From positions 930,001 through 994,000 of the forward strand of contig CP051243.1 in NCBI GenBank assembly GCA_017795025.1: DNA of 64,000 bases, in the 5' to 3' direction. Within the stretch, counting starts at the first letter, position 1. Every line of letters starts with the position of its first letter. The notes beneath the pieces are model-generated. The model was not told the origin of the DNA. It worked only from the letters and a program-made list of their open reading frames with translations, and did no database searches. Positions 54,145-62,757 of this stretch are shown here, one piece after another. Source of the DNA: Flavobacteriales bacterium (GTDB lineage: Bacteria > Bacteroidota > Bacteroidia > Flavobacteriales > Schleiferiaceae). The position numbers and the translations under genes were made by a program.

Positions 54145-55003
54145 TACTTTAAGTGCTCAGGAGCTAAATGCTAGAGTACAGGTTCTTACACCTAATATCC
54201 AAGCTACAAATAAGCAGCTTTACACTACCATGGAAACGGCCATTCGCGAGTTTCTCAACAACCGCAAATGGACCGATGAAAACTACGCTTTGGAAGAGCG
54301 CATTGATTGCCAATTTGTCCTCACCATCAACTCTCGGAACAACAATAGCTTTAGTGGTCATCTTCAGGTTTTTTACAGTCGACCCATCCATAATTCGGAT
54401 TATTCCTCGCCCATTCTCGTGCATCGCGATAATGACCTGGCTTTTGAATACCTCGAATTCGACCGTCTTGATTTTGCTCCAAACACCTTTATCTCCAACT
54501 TAACCAGTGTTTTAGCCTTTTATTCCTACATCATTATTGGTTTAGATCATGATAGCTTTGCGCCCTTAAGCGGAACGGAGTATTACAATATGGCCCAAAA
54601 TGTTGTAGGAAATGCCCAAACCAGTAACTACGGAGGCTGGGACAGCTTTGGTGGCAGCAATAAAAACCGCTATTGGTTGGTGGATAACCTAATCAGTCCG
54701 GCTTTCGATAATTTCCGAACCTGCCTTTACACCTATCACCGCCAAGGTTTAGACCTGATGAGCGATCCTTCTAAAATTCGCACCGCGAAGCTTAATATTA
54801 AAGAGGCGCTAAAAAGCCTTAAAAAGGTAAATGACCAAAGAAGAAACAGCTTTGTACTGCAACTTTGGTTTGATGCCAAGCAAGCCGAGATTGTTAAGGT
54901 CTTTAGTGATGGCGCCTCCATTCCAACTGCCGATTTAAAAGAAGTACTGATTGAGCTTGACCCTAACAATGCCTCAGAATACCAAAAGGTCGGCCAAGGT
55001 TAA
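54101..55003 (+). CDS. DUF4835 secreted protein
   Basis: 300 residues with signal peptide MKYWIACLSIILLSNTLSAQ encoded inside the coaBC 3' end. The DUF4835 pattern is present: LNARVQVLTPNIQATNKQLYTTMETAIREFLN (about 22-53, quoted in part), FVLTINSRNNNSFSGHLQVFYSRPI, FAPNTFISNLTSVLAFYSYIIIGLDHDSFAPLSG (about 123-156, quoted in part), and WLVDNLISPAF. A Bacteroidota envelope protein of unknown role, usually placed between coaBC and recN. Confidence 0.92.
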   Translation: MKYWIACLSIILLSNTLSAQELNARVQVLTPNIQATNKQLYTTMETAIREFLNNRKWTDENYALEERIDCQFVLTINSRNNNSFSGHLQVFYSRPIHNSDYSSPILVHRDNDLAFEYLEFDRLDFAPNTFISNLTSVLAFYSYIIIGLDHDSFAPLSGTEYYNMAQNVVGNAQTSNYGGWDSFGGSNKNRYWLVDNLISPAFDNFRTCLYTYHRQGLDLMSDPSKIRTAKLNIKEALKSLKKVNDQRRNSFVLQLWFDAKQAEIVKVFSDGASIPTADLKEVLIELDPNNASEYQKVGQG

Positions 55004-55009
55004 TCGAAT

Positions 55010-56668
55010 ATGCTGCGTCACCTAAAAATATCCAACTTCGCCTTAATAGAGGAGCTTGATATCGCCTGGCAAGCGGGATTCACCACTATAACCGGTGAAA
55101 CAGGAGCCGGTAAATCCATTATGCTGGGTGCCTTAAATCATTTATTAGGGCAACGCGCGGATTTAAAAGCCTTAAAAAACCCCGATCAAAAATGCATTAT
55201 TGAAGGGATCTTTGCACTGCAAAAAGAAAGCTATCAAGCGCTATTTGAGTCCTTAGAGCTTGATTATGAGCCTGAAACTATTATCAGGCGGGAAATTTTA
55301 CCCAGTGGTAAATCACGGGCTTTTGTTAATGATAGTCCGGTACGATTGGAAAGTCTCAGTGAGCTCACTCGCCATCTAATTGATATTCATAGTCAGCACG
55401 ACACTCTTTTACTGAACGACAGCCGTTTTCAACTTGATTTAATCGACAGTTTCGGAAATCATCAAGCGCAACTTGATGATTATCAAAGCACTTTTAAAAG
55501 CTGGAAGCAAGCTCAAGCCGAATGGCAAAGCTTAAAGGAGACCAATGCTTCCGAAGGTGGAGATTTAGATTATTTGGAATTCCTGCATCAGGAATTGGAA
55601 GAGGCGAAATTAATTCCTGGAGAGTTTGAGGATATCGAGGCCAAACTCGATAACATGGAGCATTCGGGGAAAATTGACGCTGCATTATCCAGCATCGAAC
55701 AGTTGGCAAACGCCCAACCTCTGGGCCTGAGCGACATGTTGCGTCAATTGCAAACGGAATTAAAATCCATAGCGAACTACCATCCTAAGCTGCAAAGCTT
55801 TTCCGAACGAGCACAGTCTTTATTAATTGAATATGAAGACCTGCGTCAGGAATTGGAAGCCTACGCCACTGAAAGTCAGTTTGACCCCCAAGAAAAAGAA
55901 CAGCTTGATCAACGCATGAGCCAGTTGATCCATCTGCAAAGAAAGCATCAGCTTGATCTGGCGGAGGATTTGATCGCCACCCGCGATGCCCTCGACGCTA
56001 AAATGCAAGCGGCGGCAGACAGAGAAGTGCTCCTGCAGAAGCTGGAAGCGCAAATTAAGGACTTGGAAGAGCAGTTGACGGAGAGAGCCGAGGTTTTACA
56101 CCATGCCCGGATGACCTTAAAGCCCAAGCTAGAAAAAGCGGTACTTGCCTTACTTAAGGACCTCAATATGTCGGCGGCTAGTTTTGAGATTGAAATCAGT
56201 CGACTGGAGAAATTCGATAGTCGAGGGAACAATCAGCTACAGTTTCTTTTTAGCGCCAACCCTGGTCAGGCGATGAAACCCTTGCAAAAAGTGGCTTCAG
56301 GAGGGGAACTATCACGAGTAATGCTTTCTTTAAAAGCCATTTTAGCTACTTCTCAAAATTTGCCAAGTATCATTTTCGATGAGATTGACACCGGGGTAAG
56401 TGGAGAAACGGCGCTTAAAATTGGGGTTATCCTCAAAACTATGGGACAGTCGATGCAAGTGATTGCGATTAGTCATTTAGCCCAGATTGCCTCCAAGGGT
56501 GGTCAGCATTACCTCGTTAAAAAGGAGATGGGGAGTTCGAACACTCGAACAGACATCATTCCTTTAGAGGGGGAGCAAAGATTAAGGGAAGTGGCCCGTT
56601 TACTGGCCGGCGATACACCCTCTGAGGCCGCCCTTGCCAATGCACGAGAACTCATTGAGGCTAATTAG
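55010..56668 (+). CDS. recN: DNA repair protein RecN
   Basis: 552 residues, SMC-like ATPase. Head-N: FALIEELDIAWQAGFTTITGETGAGKSIMLGALNHLLGQRAD (Walker A about 31-40; quoted in part), IDIHSQHDTLLL. Two long coiled-coil stretches (about 160-370) with a central break. Head-C: VASGGELSRVMLSLKAIL (signature, about 424-441) and IIFDEIDTGVSG (Walker B, about 456-467), then AISHLAQIAS. It acts in double-strand-break repair with RecA. Follows the DUF4835 gene by 6 bp. Confidence 0.96.
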   Translation: MLRHLKISNFALIEELDIAWQAGFTTITGETGAGKSIMLGALNHLLGQRADLKALKNPDQKCIIEGIFALQKESYQALFESLELDYEPETIIRREILPSGKSRAFVNDSPVRLESLSELTRHLIDIHSQHDTLLLNDSRFQLDLIDSFGNHQAQLDDYQSTFKSWKQAQAEWQSLKETNASEGGDLDYLEFLHQELEEAKLIPGEFEDIEAKLDNMEHSGKIDAALSSIEQLANAQPLGLSDMLRQLQTELKSIANYHPKLQSFSERAQSLLIEYEDLRQELEAYATESQFDPQEKEQLDQRMSQLIHLQRKHQLDLAEDLIATRDALDAKMQAAADREVLLQKLEAQIKDLEEQLTERAEVLHHARMTLKPKLEKAVLALLKDLNMSAASFEIEISRLEKFDSRGNNQLQFLFSANPGQAMKPLQKVASGGELSRVMLSLKAILATSQNLPSIIFDEIDTGVSGETALKIGVILKTMGQSMQVIAISHLAQIASKGGQHYLVKKEMGSSNTRTDIIPLEGEQRLREVARLLAGDTPSEAALANARELIEAN

Positions 56669-56722
56669 GGTTTGCCATATCCCGGCATTGGTGTATTTTT
56701 AACCGTCTGTAATGAAGAACCT

Positions 56723-57835
56723 ATGAAACGAATCATACTTTTTGCCCTAGGCCTTTTAATCTTTACTGCCTGTGAAGATGATGATAATGGTGATGATGGT
56801 AGCAACGATCCCGGCGCCGGTTTTCAACAAACGGCTTTAATTGGTATTGAGGGCACCTCACCAAACGGCATTAGTAGTTTGGCAGCCTATAATATCACCA
56901 ACCAAACGGTTGAAAATAATGTATTTCGTAAGGCGAATATTAACCCAATGGGTTCGCAGTTAAGTGATATGTTCTTTGATCAGGAGCGCAATCAATTGGT
57001 ATTACTCATTCCCGGCTCCGAGAAGATTATTTACGCTGATGCCAAGACCTATGAAATCAAAAAACAGATCAATGATCTGATGATGGTGCGCAAGGGAGCA
57101 AAGGTGATGGATAACCTTTATTATGTGACTAGCCCCGAAATCCCTGGCTTTTATGTTCTTAATGCCAATAATGGCAATGTGGTTGCAGAGGTAGAAAATT
57201 TAGGCAAAACCAATCCCACCGAATTGCAAGTTTGGGAAGACATGGCCTTTATCTGTAATAATGGCGATGCCATAGTGAAAGACAGCACGGTAAGTATTTT
57301 CAGAACAACTGAAGACACCCTTATTACGCACCTGATGGTTGGTCATAGTCCTAATAGTATGGTGGTAGATGAAGAGAACCACTTATGGATTTTATGCAGT
57401 GGGGACTTTAATTCTGCCAACCCTCTTTTAAGTGGCCTCGGTTCCTTGTGGAAATACAATCTCGACACCATGAAAATGGCCATCGACTCCGGCTGGACCA
57501 TCAGCCCAGACACCGTTAAGTATTTCACCAATAACCAGTTACGTCCCAATTCCCTCACTTACGACGACCAAGGAAAAAACTTCTATTACCTTGATGGCCT
57601 ACCAACTGGTAATATTGTTTTAACCGGAAGAGATCGCAATAAAATTGAGGAGTTCCCCTTGGTGAGTGATAACTTCTATTACATCACTTTTGACCCTCGT
57701 AATCTGGAACTATACGGGATGCGTGTACCATCTGATATTGAATCCAATGGCGATTTACAGGTTTTTGATCCGGTTGGAAACCTCAAAACCAGTCTTCGCA
57801 TTGGGGTGAAACCCAATAATGTCGTCTTTAAGTAA
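56723..57835 (+). CDS. Surface lipoprotein with beta-propeller (DUF5074/YncE, BtuG-like)
   Basis: 370 residues from ATG 56723. Lipoprotein signal ending LLIFTAC (Cys17), directly followed by EDDDNGDD, an acidic run of the kind that acts as surface-export signal (LES) in Bacteroidota; the other lipoproteins in the window lack it. The rest is propeller-like repeats of a YVTN/YncE sort (DMFFDQERNQLVLLIPGSEKIIYADAKTYE, MVVDEENHLWILCSG, SLTYDDQGKNFYYLDG; quoted in part). The Bacteroides protein BtuG is a surface propeller that captures vitamin B12. The overlap of 17 bp with a CobT-like gene supports that assignment, but it is inference. Confidence 0.7.
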   Translation: MKRIILFALGLLIFTACEDDDNGDDGSNDPGAGFQQTALIGIEGTSPNGISSLAAYNITNQTVENNVFRKANINPMGSQLSDMFFDQERNQLVLLIPGSEKIIYADAKTYEIKKQINDLMMVRKGAKVMDNLYYVTSPEIPGFYVLNANNGNVVAEVENLGKTNPTELQVWEDMAFICNNGDAIVKDSTVSIFRTTEDTLITHLMVGHSPNSMVVDEENHLWILCSGDFNSANPLLSGLGSLWKYNLDTMKMAIDSGWTISPDTVKYFTNNQLRPNSLTYDDQGKNFYYLDGLPTGNIVLTGRDRNKIEEFPLVSDNFYYITFDPRNLELYGMRVPSDIESNGDLQVFDPVGNLKTSLRIGVKPNNVVFK

Positions 57836-58826
57836 TAAATCTTTTGATTTAGCCGAGCTTAAGCCCCTGCACCCAGCTTTAAAAAAGCGGGTAAAGCAGG
57901 CTCATTGGCAGGATGATTTTTTCTCTGTAGAGCGTAAGAACTTCTTTCTCTGGCTTGCCAAGGTGCAAGGGCGTGAAAAACCCAGTTTAGTCGCAACCGA
58001 TTTAATCAGTTTTGCCGGAGATCACGGCATCCATAAAACTATTGAGGGGCCGAAATTTCGCAGTGGTGATTTTCTTTTGGAGGCTCTCCGAAAACCTAAT
58101 CAATTTGAGGGTTTTTCCGATCAACGCAGCTTTAAACACTACTGGGTCGATCTAGGGGTAGACTACCAGTTTGAATCTAATTTCAATTATTGGTTAAATC
58201 ACAGTAATAAGCTTATTAATAGCAAGGTAAAGCCGCGAACCGAAAGTTTTGATTTATACCCGGCTATGACCGATGACCAACTATCAATGGCCTTCTATAA
58301 TGGACGGAAATTAGTGGATCGCGCCTTCTATCAGGAAAGAGACTTAATCCTATTTCACAGCCTGGGTGAAGGGCAGTTGGCCAGTGTTTACGCTCTAGCT
58401 TGGGCCTTAAGCATTAGCGACTGCAAAGCCTGGGAAGGCTATCTTCCCGGGTATTTTAGCAAGTCCAGAGTAGCGGAGCTATTAAAGTCGACTAAGCGCC
58501 ATCCCATCAGTCACAATCCTTTTACCAACCTCTGTTTTTTCGGAGGCTTTGAAATTGTCTCGCTGGTTGGAGCGCAAATTAGGGCCGCTGAAAAGGGTAT
58601 TCCTTTTCTTTTGGCAGATCCAGCCTCTATTATCGCTTGGCAATATGCGGCCTTAATTTGTCCGGGAATAGAGTCTCGAGGCTACGCCATAGGTCGCTTT
58701 GCTAAACATTTAAGCAACCGCTTCGGTAAACTGAAGGACAATCTAAGCTACAGTCCAGAAGGAGAGGAGTGGTATCCTTTCCATTGGCAACTACTCCAGG
58801 AGATTCGACGATTTAACCAAAAATAA
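57819..58826 (+). CDS. Divergent CobT-like (nicotinate-nucleotide:dimethylbenzimidazole phosphoribosyltransferase) protein
   Basis: 335 residues, normal CobT length. CobT landmarks in order: FAGDHGIHKT (65-74), LYPAMTDDQ-x8-NGRKLVD (147-167), a degenerate FHSLGEGQLAS (179-189) where active enzymes have GEMGIGNT, FFGGFEIVSLVGAQIRAAEKGIPFLL (240-265, quoted in part), and a C-terminal SPEGEEW (312-318) where the catalytic GEGTGA stands. The Glu of the pair may be kept but the glycines are lost, so catalytic ability is uncertain. It would activate the lower ligand base in cobalamin assembly. Overlaps the BtuG-like gene by 17 bp. Confidence 0.75.
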   Translation: MSSLSNKSFDLAELKPLHPALKKRVKQAHWQDDFFSVERKNFFLWLAKVQGREKPSLVATDLISFAGDHGIHKTIEGPKFRSGDFLLEALRKPNQFEGFSDQRSFKHYWVDLGVDYQFESNFNYWLNHSNKLINSKVKPRTESFDLYPAMTDDQLSMAFYNGRKLVDRAFYQERDLILFHSLGEGQLASVYALAWALSISDCKAWEGYLPGYFSKSRVAELLKSTKRHPISHNPFTNLCFFGGFEIVSLVGAQIRAAEKGIPFLLADPASIIAWQYAALICPGIESRGYAIGRFAKHLSNRFGKLKDNLSYSPEGEEWYPFHWQLLQEIRRFNQK

Positions 58827-58850
58827 AAAAGCACCTTGAAAGGTGCTTTT
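58827..58850. terminator. Bidirectional terminator between convergent genes
   Basis: Stem AAAAGCACCTT (58827-58837) and AAGGTGCTTTT (58840-58850), effectively GCACCT-TGAA-AGGTGC with a T run on the plus strand and an A run (T on the minus strand) on the other side. It ends both the CobT-like gene and the DUF6580 gene. Confidence 0.88.
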
Positions 58851-58871
58851 AATAGTATATGGAGCTTCTGT

Positions 58872-59417
58872 TTACGCTTTTACCTTAGCTAATTCGCGGT
58901 TGGTGCTTAAGTAGTAATGTAATCCTACAATAAGACCACTGTAGGCAAGAGTACCTAAAACCTGATTAAATAGGAAGGGGAGTCCCATGGTATATGACTC
59001 CAATAAACCTACGAAACTTTGCGGGTACATCGGATTACCTAACCAGGCGCCAAAGTTGGTTAGCAAGTAAAATAAAAGAGTACCTGCTAAACCGGCACCA
59101 AATAGGAAACTGTATTTGGACTTCACCACTTTAGCTGTCCCTAATAAGGCAATTAATAGGTATGAGCCATATAGCCAGCCAGCCCCTTCGGTTAACCAAT
59201 GATTGCCTAAATAAGCATAGAGGGTGTTATTAATGATCAAGTCACTAATGAAAAGGGCCACAATAGGGAGGAGGATGCCTAGGTAACGCTTCCCGAATAA
59301 CATTCCACCGGTAACCGCTACAGCTGTCATGGCCGTAAAGTTGGACCAAGGTGCGATTAAACGGCTACCCACCGCTAAGATTACTAAAAGAATAAAATAG
59401 AGGGTCTGTCTTTTCAT
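58872..59417 (-). CDS. DUF6580-like integral membrane protein
   Basis: 181 residues with about five hydrophobic segments: 5-20, 27-60, 80-100, 105-125 and 145-165. The N-terminal SRLIAPWSNFTAMTAVAVTGGMLFG (about 18-42, quoted in part) fits the DUF6580 family, which looks like the substrate-binding (S) component of ECF vitamin transporters. Its location against a CobT-like gene hints at cobalamin-precursor uptake, an inference. A -7 box (TAAATTTG at 59441-59434, minus strand) lies upstream, so it has its own promoter. Confidence 0.72.
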   Translation of the reverse strand: MKRQTLYFILLVILAVGSRLIAPWSNFTAMTAVAVTGGMLFGKRYLGILLPIVALFISDLIINNTLYAYLGNHWLTEGAGWLYGSYLLIALLGTAKVVKSKYSFLFGAGLAGTLLFYLLTNFGAWLGNPMYPQSFVGLLESYTMGLPFLFNQVLGTLAYSGLIVGLHYYLSTNRELAKVKA

Positions 59418-59433
59418 AGTCTAAATTCTGCCG

Positions 59434-59441
59434 CAAATTTA
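59434..59441 (-). promoter_or_regulatory. Putative -7 promoter element of the DUF6580 gene
   Basis: On the minus strand TAAATTTG fits TAnnTTTG and ends 17 bp before the ATG at 59417. No clear TTG at the -33 spacing. Confidence 0.4.
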
Positions 59442-59458
59442 AGAAGCATAAATCAAAG

Positions 59459-60010
59459 TCAGGCCTCCGGACGGTATTCTCTAAAACTTCCGTCCTTATA
59501 AAAGAAAACGATTCGCTCTATATCCTTACCTGTAGACCGATTAACATTTGTGTATACATTTGTTAATTCGTGCTCACCTTGCCCCTCAGGATTAGGCTTC
59601 TCCTTTGGTTCTGAAGAATAGGCTTTAGCTTCTGCATCATTGGCGGGCTCTAGAACATCACTTGTATACGCTCTCGGCTTCGGGGCACCGCTAGGAGGCG
59701 CGACATATCTTGCCCCGGGAGGTAGGGTTGCGGCTTGATTAGAGGAACTTTCCGTTTCTATTGGACTACTATTTACTTCATGATCAATAGAATCACTCAT
59801 TAAATCCCCTTCACCATTCAAAAGATAATTCAAATTAACATTTGTATATACATTTGTAATTTGCTGAATGAGATTTAAGGAAGGGTTATTTCTCCCAGAG
59901 AGAACATGGCTAATAATAGCAGGGGTAACGCCTATGCTTTCGGCGAAGTCTTTGTTGTTTAAAGCTAGATGTTCAATAAGTTCCTTGATGCGTTGGGCAA
60001 TATCGTGCAT
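59459..60010 (-). CDS. XRE-family helix-turn-helix regulator with internal repeat
   Basis: 183 residues. N-terminal XRE HTH (1-60): IKELIEHLALNNKDFAESIGVTPAIISHVLSGRNNPSLNLIQQI (quoted in part), the recognition helix around PAIISHVLSGRN. Residues 70-145 form a low-complexity Pro/Ser/Ala/Glu linker, then a conserved tail (163-183: DIERIVFFYKDGSFREYRPEA, quoted in part) known from other Bacteroidota XRE proteins. The octapeptide TNVYTNVN occurs at 52-59 and again at 150-157, coded by nearly identical DNA (23 of 24 bases). Target genes unknown; autoregulation is likely because its promoter sits within a 10-bp inverted repeat. Confidence 0.85.
   Translation of the reverse strand: MHDIAQRIKELIEHLALNNKDFAESIGVTPAIISHVLSGRNNPSLNLIQQITNVYTNVNLNYLLNGEGDLMSDSIDHEVNSSPIETESSSNQAATLPPGARYVAPPSGAPKPRAYTSDVLEPANDAEAKAYSSEPKEKPNPEGQGEHELTNVYTNVNRSTGKDIERIVFFYKDGSFREYRPEA
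59540..59563 (-). repeat. Coding repeat, copy 2 (TNVYTNVN)
   Basis: 24 bp reading ATTAACATTTGTGTATACATTTGT on the plus strand (20 or so bases quoted as two halves: ATTAACATTTGT and GTATACATTTGT). It contains ACATTTGT twice and differs from the copy at 59834 by one base. Confidence 0.85.
59834..59857 (-). repeat. Coding repeat, copy 1 (TNVYTNVN)
   Basis: 24 bp, plus-strand halves ATTAACATTTGT and ATATACATTTGT, containing ACATTTGT twice. It codes the end of the HTH domain, and its partner at 59540 codes part of the linker tail. Confidence 0.85.
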
Positions 60011-60013
60011 AAA

Positions 60014-60047
60014 AAAAGGCTTTGATACAAATGTAAAAAAGCCTTTT
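60014..60047 (-). promoter_or_regulatory. Inverted repeat and -7 box at the XRE promoter
   Basis: A perfect 10-bp inverted repeat, AAAAGGCTTT (60014-60023) and AAAGCCTTTT (60038-60047), encloses 14 bp that hold TACATTTG on the minus strand (60034-60027), an exact TAnnTTTG -7 match. The same octamer ACAAATGT lies inside (60028-60035). The ATG is at 60010. A bound repressor would cover the promoter, as in autoregulated XRE genes. Confidence 0.55.
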
Positions 60048-60164
60048 GAAATATGAAAGAGTTATTTTTCGAGGTAGTGAACTAAGTCTTTAAAGCAATA
60101 GTTTTATATCATTGAATATTAATACTATACGGGACAAATCACCACCCTATATACTTATGTGAAT

Positions 60165-61487
60165 CTACTGATTTAAGCTCCATTGGTAGATAATCTCTCC
60201 TTGACTATTATAATACACCAATTCGAGTACCCGTTCCTTCCGCTTGCCAGAAATACGCATCACGGCAAAATTTCGCTCTTGAATTAAAGATCCTTCTACG
60301 CGATTCTCATTCGTCTCAGTCACACTAGTAGCCGCGCCACTGGTAAGCGGACTTACGGTAAACTCATAGATCATGTTTCCATTGGAGAGTTTTAGGCTGT
60401 TTACCTCACTATGGTGACGGTCGCCACTAATAAAGATGACATTATTAAGACCTTCTTCGGTTAATCGATTAATAATGTATTGACGCTCTTCCTCGTAATT
60501 ACTATGGTTTTCGTAAACCTTGGCGGTATTTAGCAACTGACCACCCGTTAGCACGAACTTAAAAGGCGCTCGGCTTTGCTTTAATAAGTCGATCATGCGA
60601 TCAATCTGCTCCTTACCAAAGATTTGCTCTGGGTGATTGGCATTGCTCGTTTCACTGCGATAATAGCGGTTATCCATCATAATGAAATCGCAGTCACGGT
60701 AATTCATCCCGCTAAAAGTACAGGGAAGGTCCTTATACCCGAAACTAGGGTTGGGCCAAAAAAGCTTAAACATCTCCAGGGCCATGTCGCGGTGAATCCA
60801 TGATCCACTGGCATCATTAGGTCCAAAATCATGGTCATCCCAAATTGCATAATTATTACAAGAAGCCATTAAGGCCTGTAATTCAGGGAGTTTACGGGTA
60901 TGGGTATAACGGGCTAAATAACCACTGCGGCTAAAGAAATCCGCTTCACGTAGGTAAATATTATCCCCCAACCAAAGCATAGCATCGGGCTTTAACTTGT
61001 GGATTTCATTAAGGATCTGATAATCGCCGCCATAAGGCTTACCCGGACGATCATAAGCTTCTTCATTAATATACAAGCAGCTTCCCATAGCCACTGTAAA
61101 ACTGGGCGGATCGGTACGGTAATCCCATAAAGGTTCCGTATCAAAGTTTAGGGGAAAGTCAAATTGCTGTACTTCTTCGTCGACCACAATCTGGTACTCG
61201 TACACCATACCGGGTTCTAAATTGCGAAAGTAGAGTTTAGCCGTATTGCCGGTATTGGCCGAAGTGCCTACGGACTCCGTATTAAACGACTTATCCTCTT
61301 CACCCTGAAGCCAGTAATTGGCGTAAACCATACCGCTCTCTTTGAGTTGAACCCAAACAATAGCCTCCCGCATTTCGGCATAGCCTAAAACAGGTCCTGA
61401 AAGCACCTTATCTGACTGTGCCTTAAGATTTAAACCTACCGCAATTAAAGCAGTAATCCATATAAAACTTCTCATCTTGAATTTCAT
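60165..61487 (-). CDS. PhoD-like alkaline phosphatase / phosphodiesterase
   Basis: 440 residues with signal peptide (MKFKMRSFIWITALIAVGLNLKAQ). A small beta-rich N-terminal domain (about 25-120) precedes a metallophosphoesterase core of the PhoD type: VAMGSCLYINEEAYDRPGKPYGG (about 132-154, quoted in part), MLWLGDNIYLREADF, YAIWDDHDFGPNDASGSW (about 214-231), LTGGQLL and FISGDRHHSEV (about 342-352). Binds Ca/Fe in characterised members. Likely periplasmic release of phosphate from phosphodiesters or monoesters. No Pho box seen. Confidence 0.9.
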   Translation of the reverse strand: MKFKMRSFIWITALIAVGLNLKAQSDKVLSGPVLGYAEMREAIVWVQLKESGMVYANYWLQGEEDKSFNTESVGTSANTGNTAKLYFRNLEPGMVYEYQIVVDEEVQQFDFPLNFDTEPLWDYRTDPPSFTVAMGSCLYINEEAYDRPGKPYGGDYQILNEIHKLKPDAMLWLGDNIYLREADFFSRSGYLARYTHTRKLPELQALMASCNNYAIWDDHDFGPNDASGSWIHRDMALEMFKLFWPNPSFGYKDLPCTFSGMNYRDCDFIMMDNRYYRSETSNANHPEQIFGKEQIDRMIDLLKQSRAPFKFVLTGGQLLNTAKVYENHSNYEEERQYIINRLTEEGLNNVIFISGDRHHSEVNSLKLSNGNMIYEFTVSPLTSGAATSVTETNENRVEGSLIQERNFAVMRISGKRKERVLELVYYNSQGEIIYQWSLNQ

Positions 61488-61599
61488 TTAAGTCTCCGAA
61501 AGTAAGCGTATTTTGCCTAAGCACTTCAGTCTTAACTTAATCTTAATGCCGTTATTTGTAAGAAGCTCAGTGAAACACTAAAATTGATAGAAACACTCT

Positions 61600-62757
61600 A
61601 TGAATCCTAGTTCTTCGAATGCCAAGAATATTGGCTCCTCCACCCTTATTCCAGAACATCGTTGGTTGCGTCCAAAGCACCTTGATTCCTTTTGGGAGTT
61701 TTACCAAAGTCAGGCAGGTTTTAAAGTGGAAGAATTTGGGAAGAGCGAAGAAAACCGAAGTCTACGCGCCATTCGCTGGGGTAGCGGTCCCAAAAGACTT
61801 TTACTGTGGTCGCAGATGCATGGTAATGAACCTACCGCAACCTTGGCTATCTCCGATTTACTAGAAGAGTTGGCTCAGCCACGATATGCCGAATTGGCCC
61901 AAGAATTGGAAATTGTCTTCATCCCAATGCTCAATCCGGATGGATCAGAGCGTTTTCAAAGACGAAATGCCTTGGGTATCGATTTAAACCGTGACGCGCT
62001 AAGCCAATCCTCTCGCGAAATGCAGGCTTTCTTTGGTTTTCTAGAACGCTTCAATCCACACTGGGCCTTTAATCTGCACGATCAGCGAAATATTTTTTCC
62101 GCGGGGCAGTCCCTCCAAACGGCAACCTTGAGTTTTTTGGCGCCTTCTGCCGATCAGGAGCGAACCTTAACTGATTTGCGTAAGAGTACTATGCAGCTTA
62201 TTGCCGGCATACATCAGCACCTTAAAGCCATGGCGCCCAAAAACTTTGGAAGGTATACGGATGAGTTTTACCCACGGGCTCTGGGCGATAATTTGATGAA
62301 AAAAGGGATTCCAACACTATTATTCGAATGCGGACACTATCCAGGCGACATGCTACGTAGAAAAGCTCGAAGCCTTAGCAGTACGGGGATATTGGCGGCC
62401 ATGACCTTAATTGCCGCTGATACCTGGTCAGAATATTCCGTAGAGGACTACTATCAGATTCCGGAAAACGGACAACAACTCCGGGATCTTCTCTTTCGCC
62501 AAGTGCAGTTTGAGGGACGAAGTTTCGACTTGAGCCTAATGCTAAAGGAAATCCCAAACTTCGAAACCGATCAGCTCGAACAGCTTTATTGGCTGGATGA
62601 TGTAGGGGACTTGCAACATTTGCAGGGTATTGAGGAGATACCTTCTGCCAATTTAGTGTCCTATAAAGAAATGCGTTTAGAGGCCCCCGCTAATTTTAAA
62701 ATGGAAGTGGGCCAAACCGAATACTTATTTAAAGATGGAATACTACGAAAGCATTGA
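61600..62757 (+). CDS. Cytosolic M14-family zinc carboxypeptidase
   Basis: 385 residues, no signal peptide. Zinc ligands and catalytic residues of the carboxypeptidase fold: HGNE (His74, Glu77), the distal NLHDQ (His160) and FECGHYPGD (catalytic Glu243). FIPMLNPDGSERFQRRNALGIDLNRD (about 108-132, quoted in part) is the Asn/Arg substrate pocket. It hydrolyses C-terminal or amide bonds of peptides or related compounds; without a secretion signal an intracellular peptide or peptidoglycan fragment is likely. Overlaps the next gene by 23 bp. Confidence 0.88.
   Translation: MNPSSSNAKNIGSSTLIPEHRWLRPKHLDSFWEFYQSQAGFKVEEFGKSEENRSLRAIRWGSGPKRLLLWSQMHGNEPTATLAISDLLEELAQPRYAELAQELEIVFIPMLNPDGSERFQRRNALGIDLNRDALSQSSREMQAFFGFLERFNPHWAFNLHDQRNIFSAGQSLQTATLSFLAPSADQERTLTDLRKSTMQLIAGIHQHLKAMAPKNFGRYTDEFYPRALGDNLMKKGIPTLLFECGHYPGDMLRRKARSLSSTGILAAMTLIAADTWSEYSVEDYYQIPENGQQLRDLLFRQVQFEGRSFDLSLMLKEIPNFETDQLEQLYWLDDVGDLQHLQGIEEIPSANLVSYKEMRLEAPANFKMEVGQTEYLFKDGILRKH

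Noticed and set aside
56669-56722. Cobalamin riboswitch before the BtuG-like gene
   Set aside because: Only 54 bp separate it from recN, too short for the element, and no B12 box was seen.
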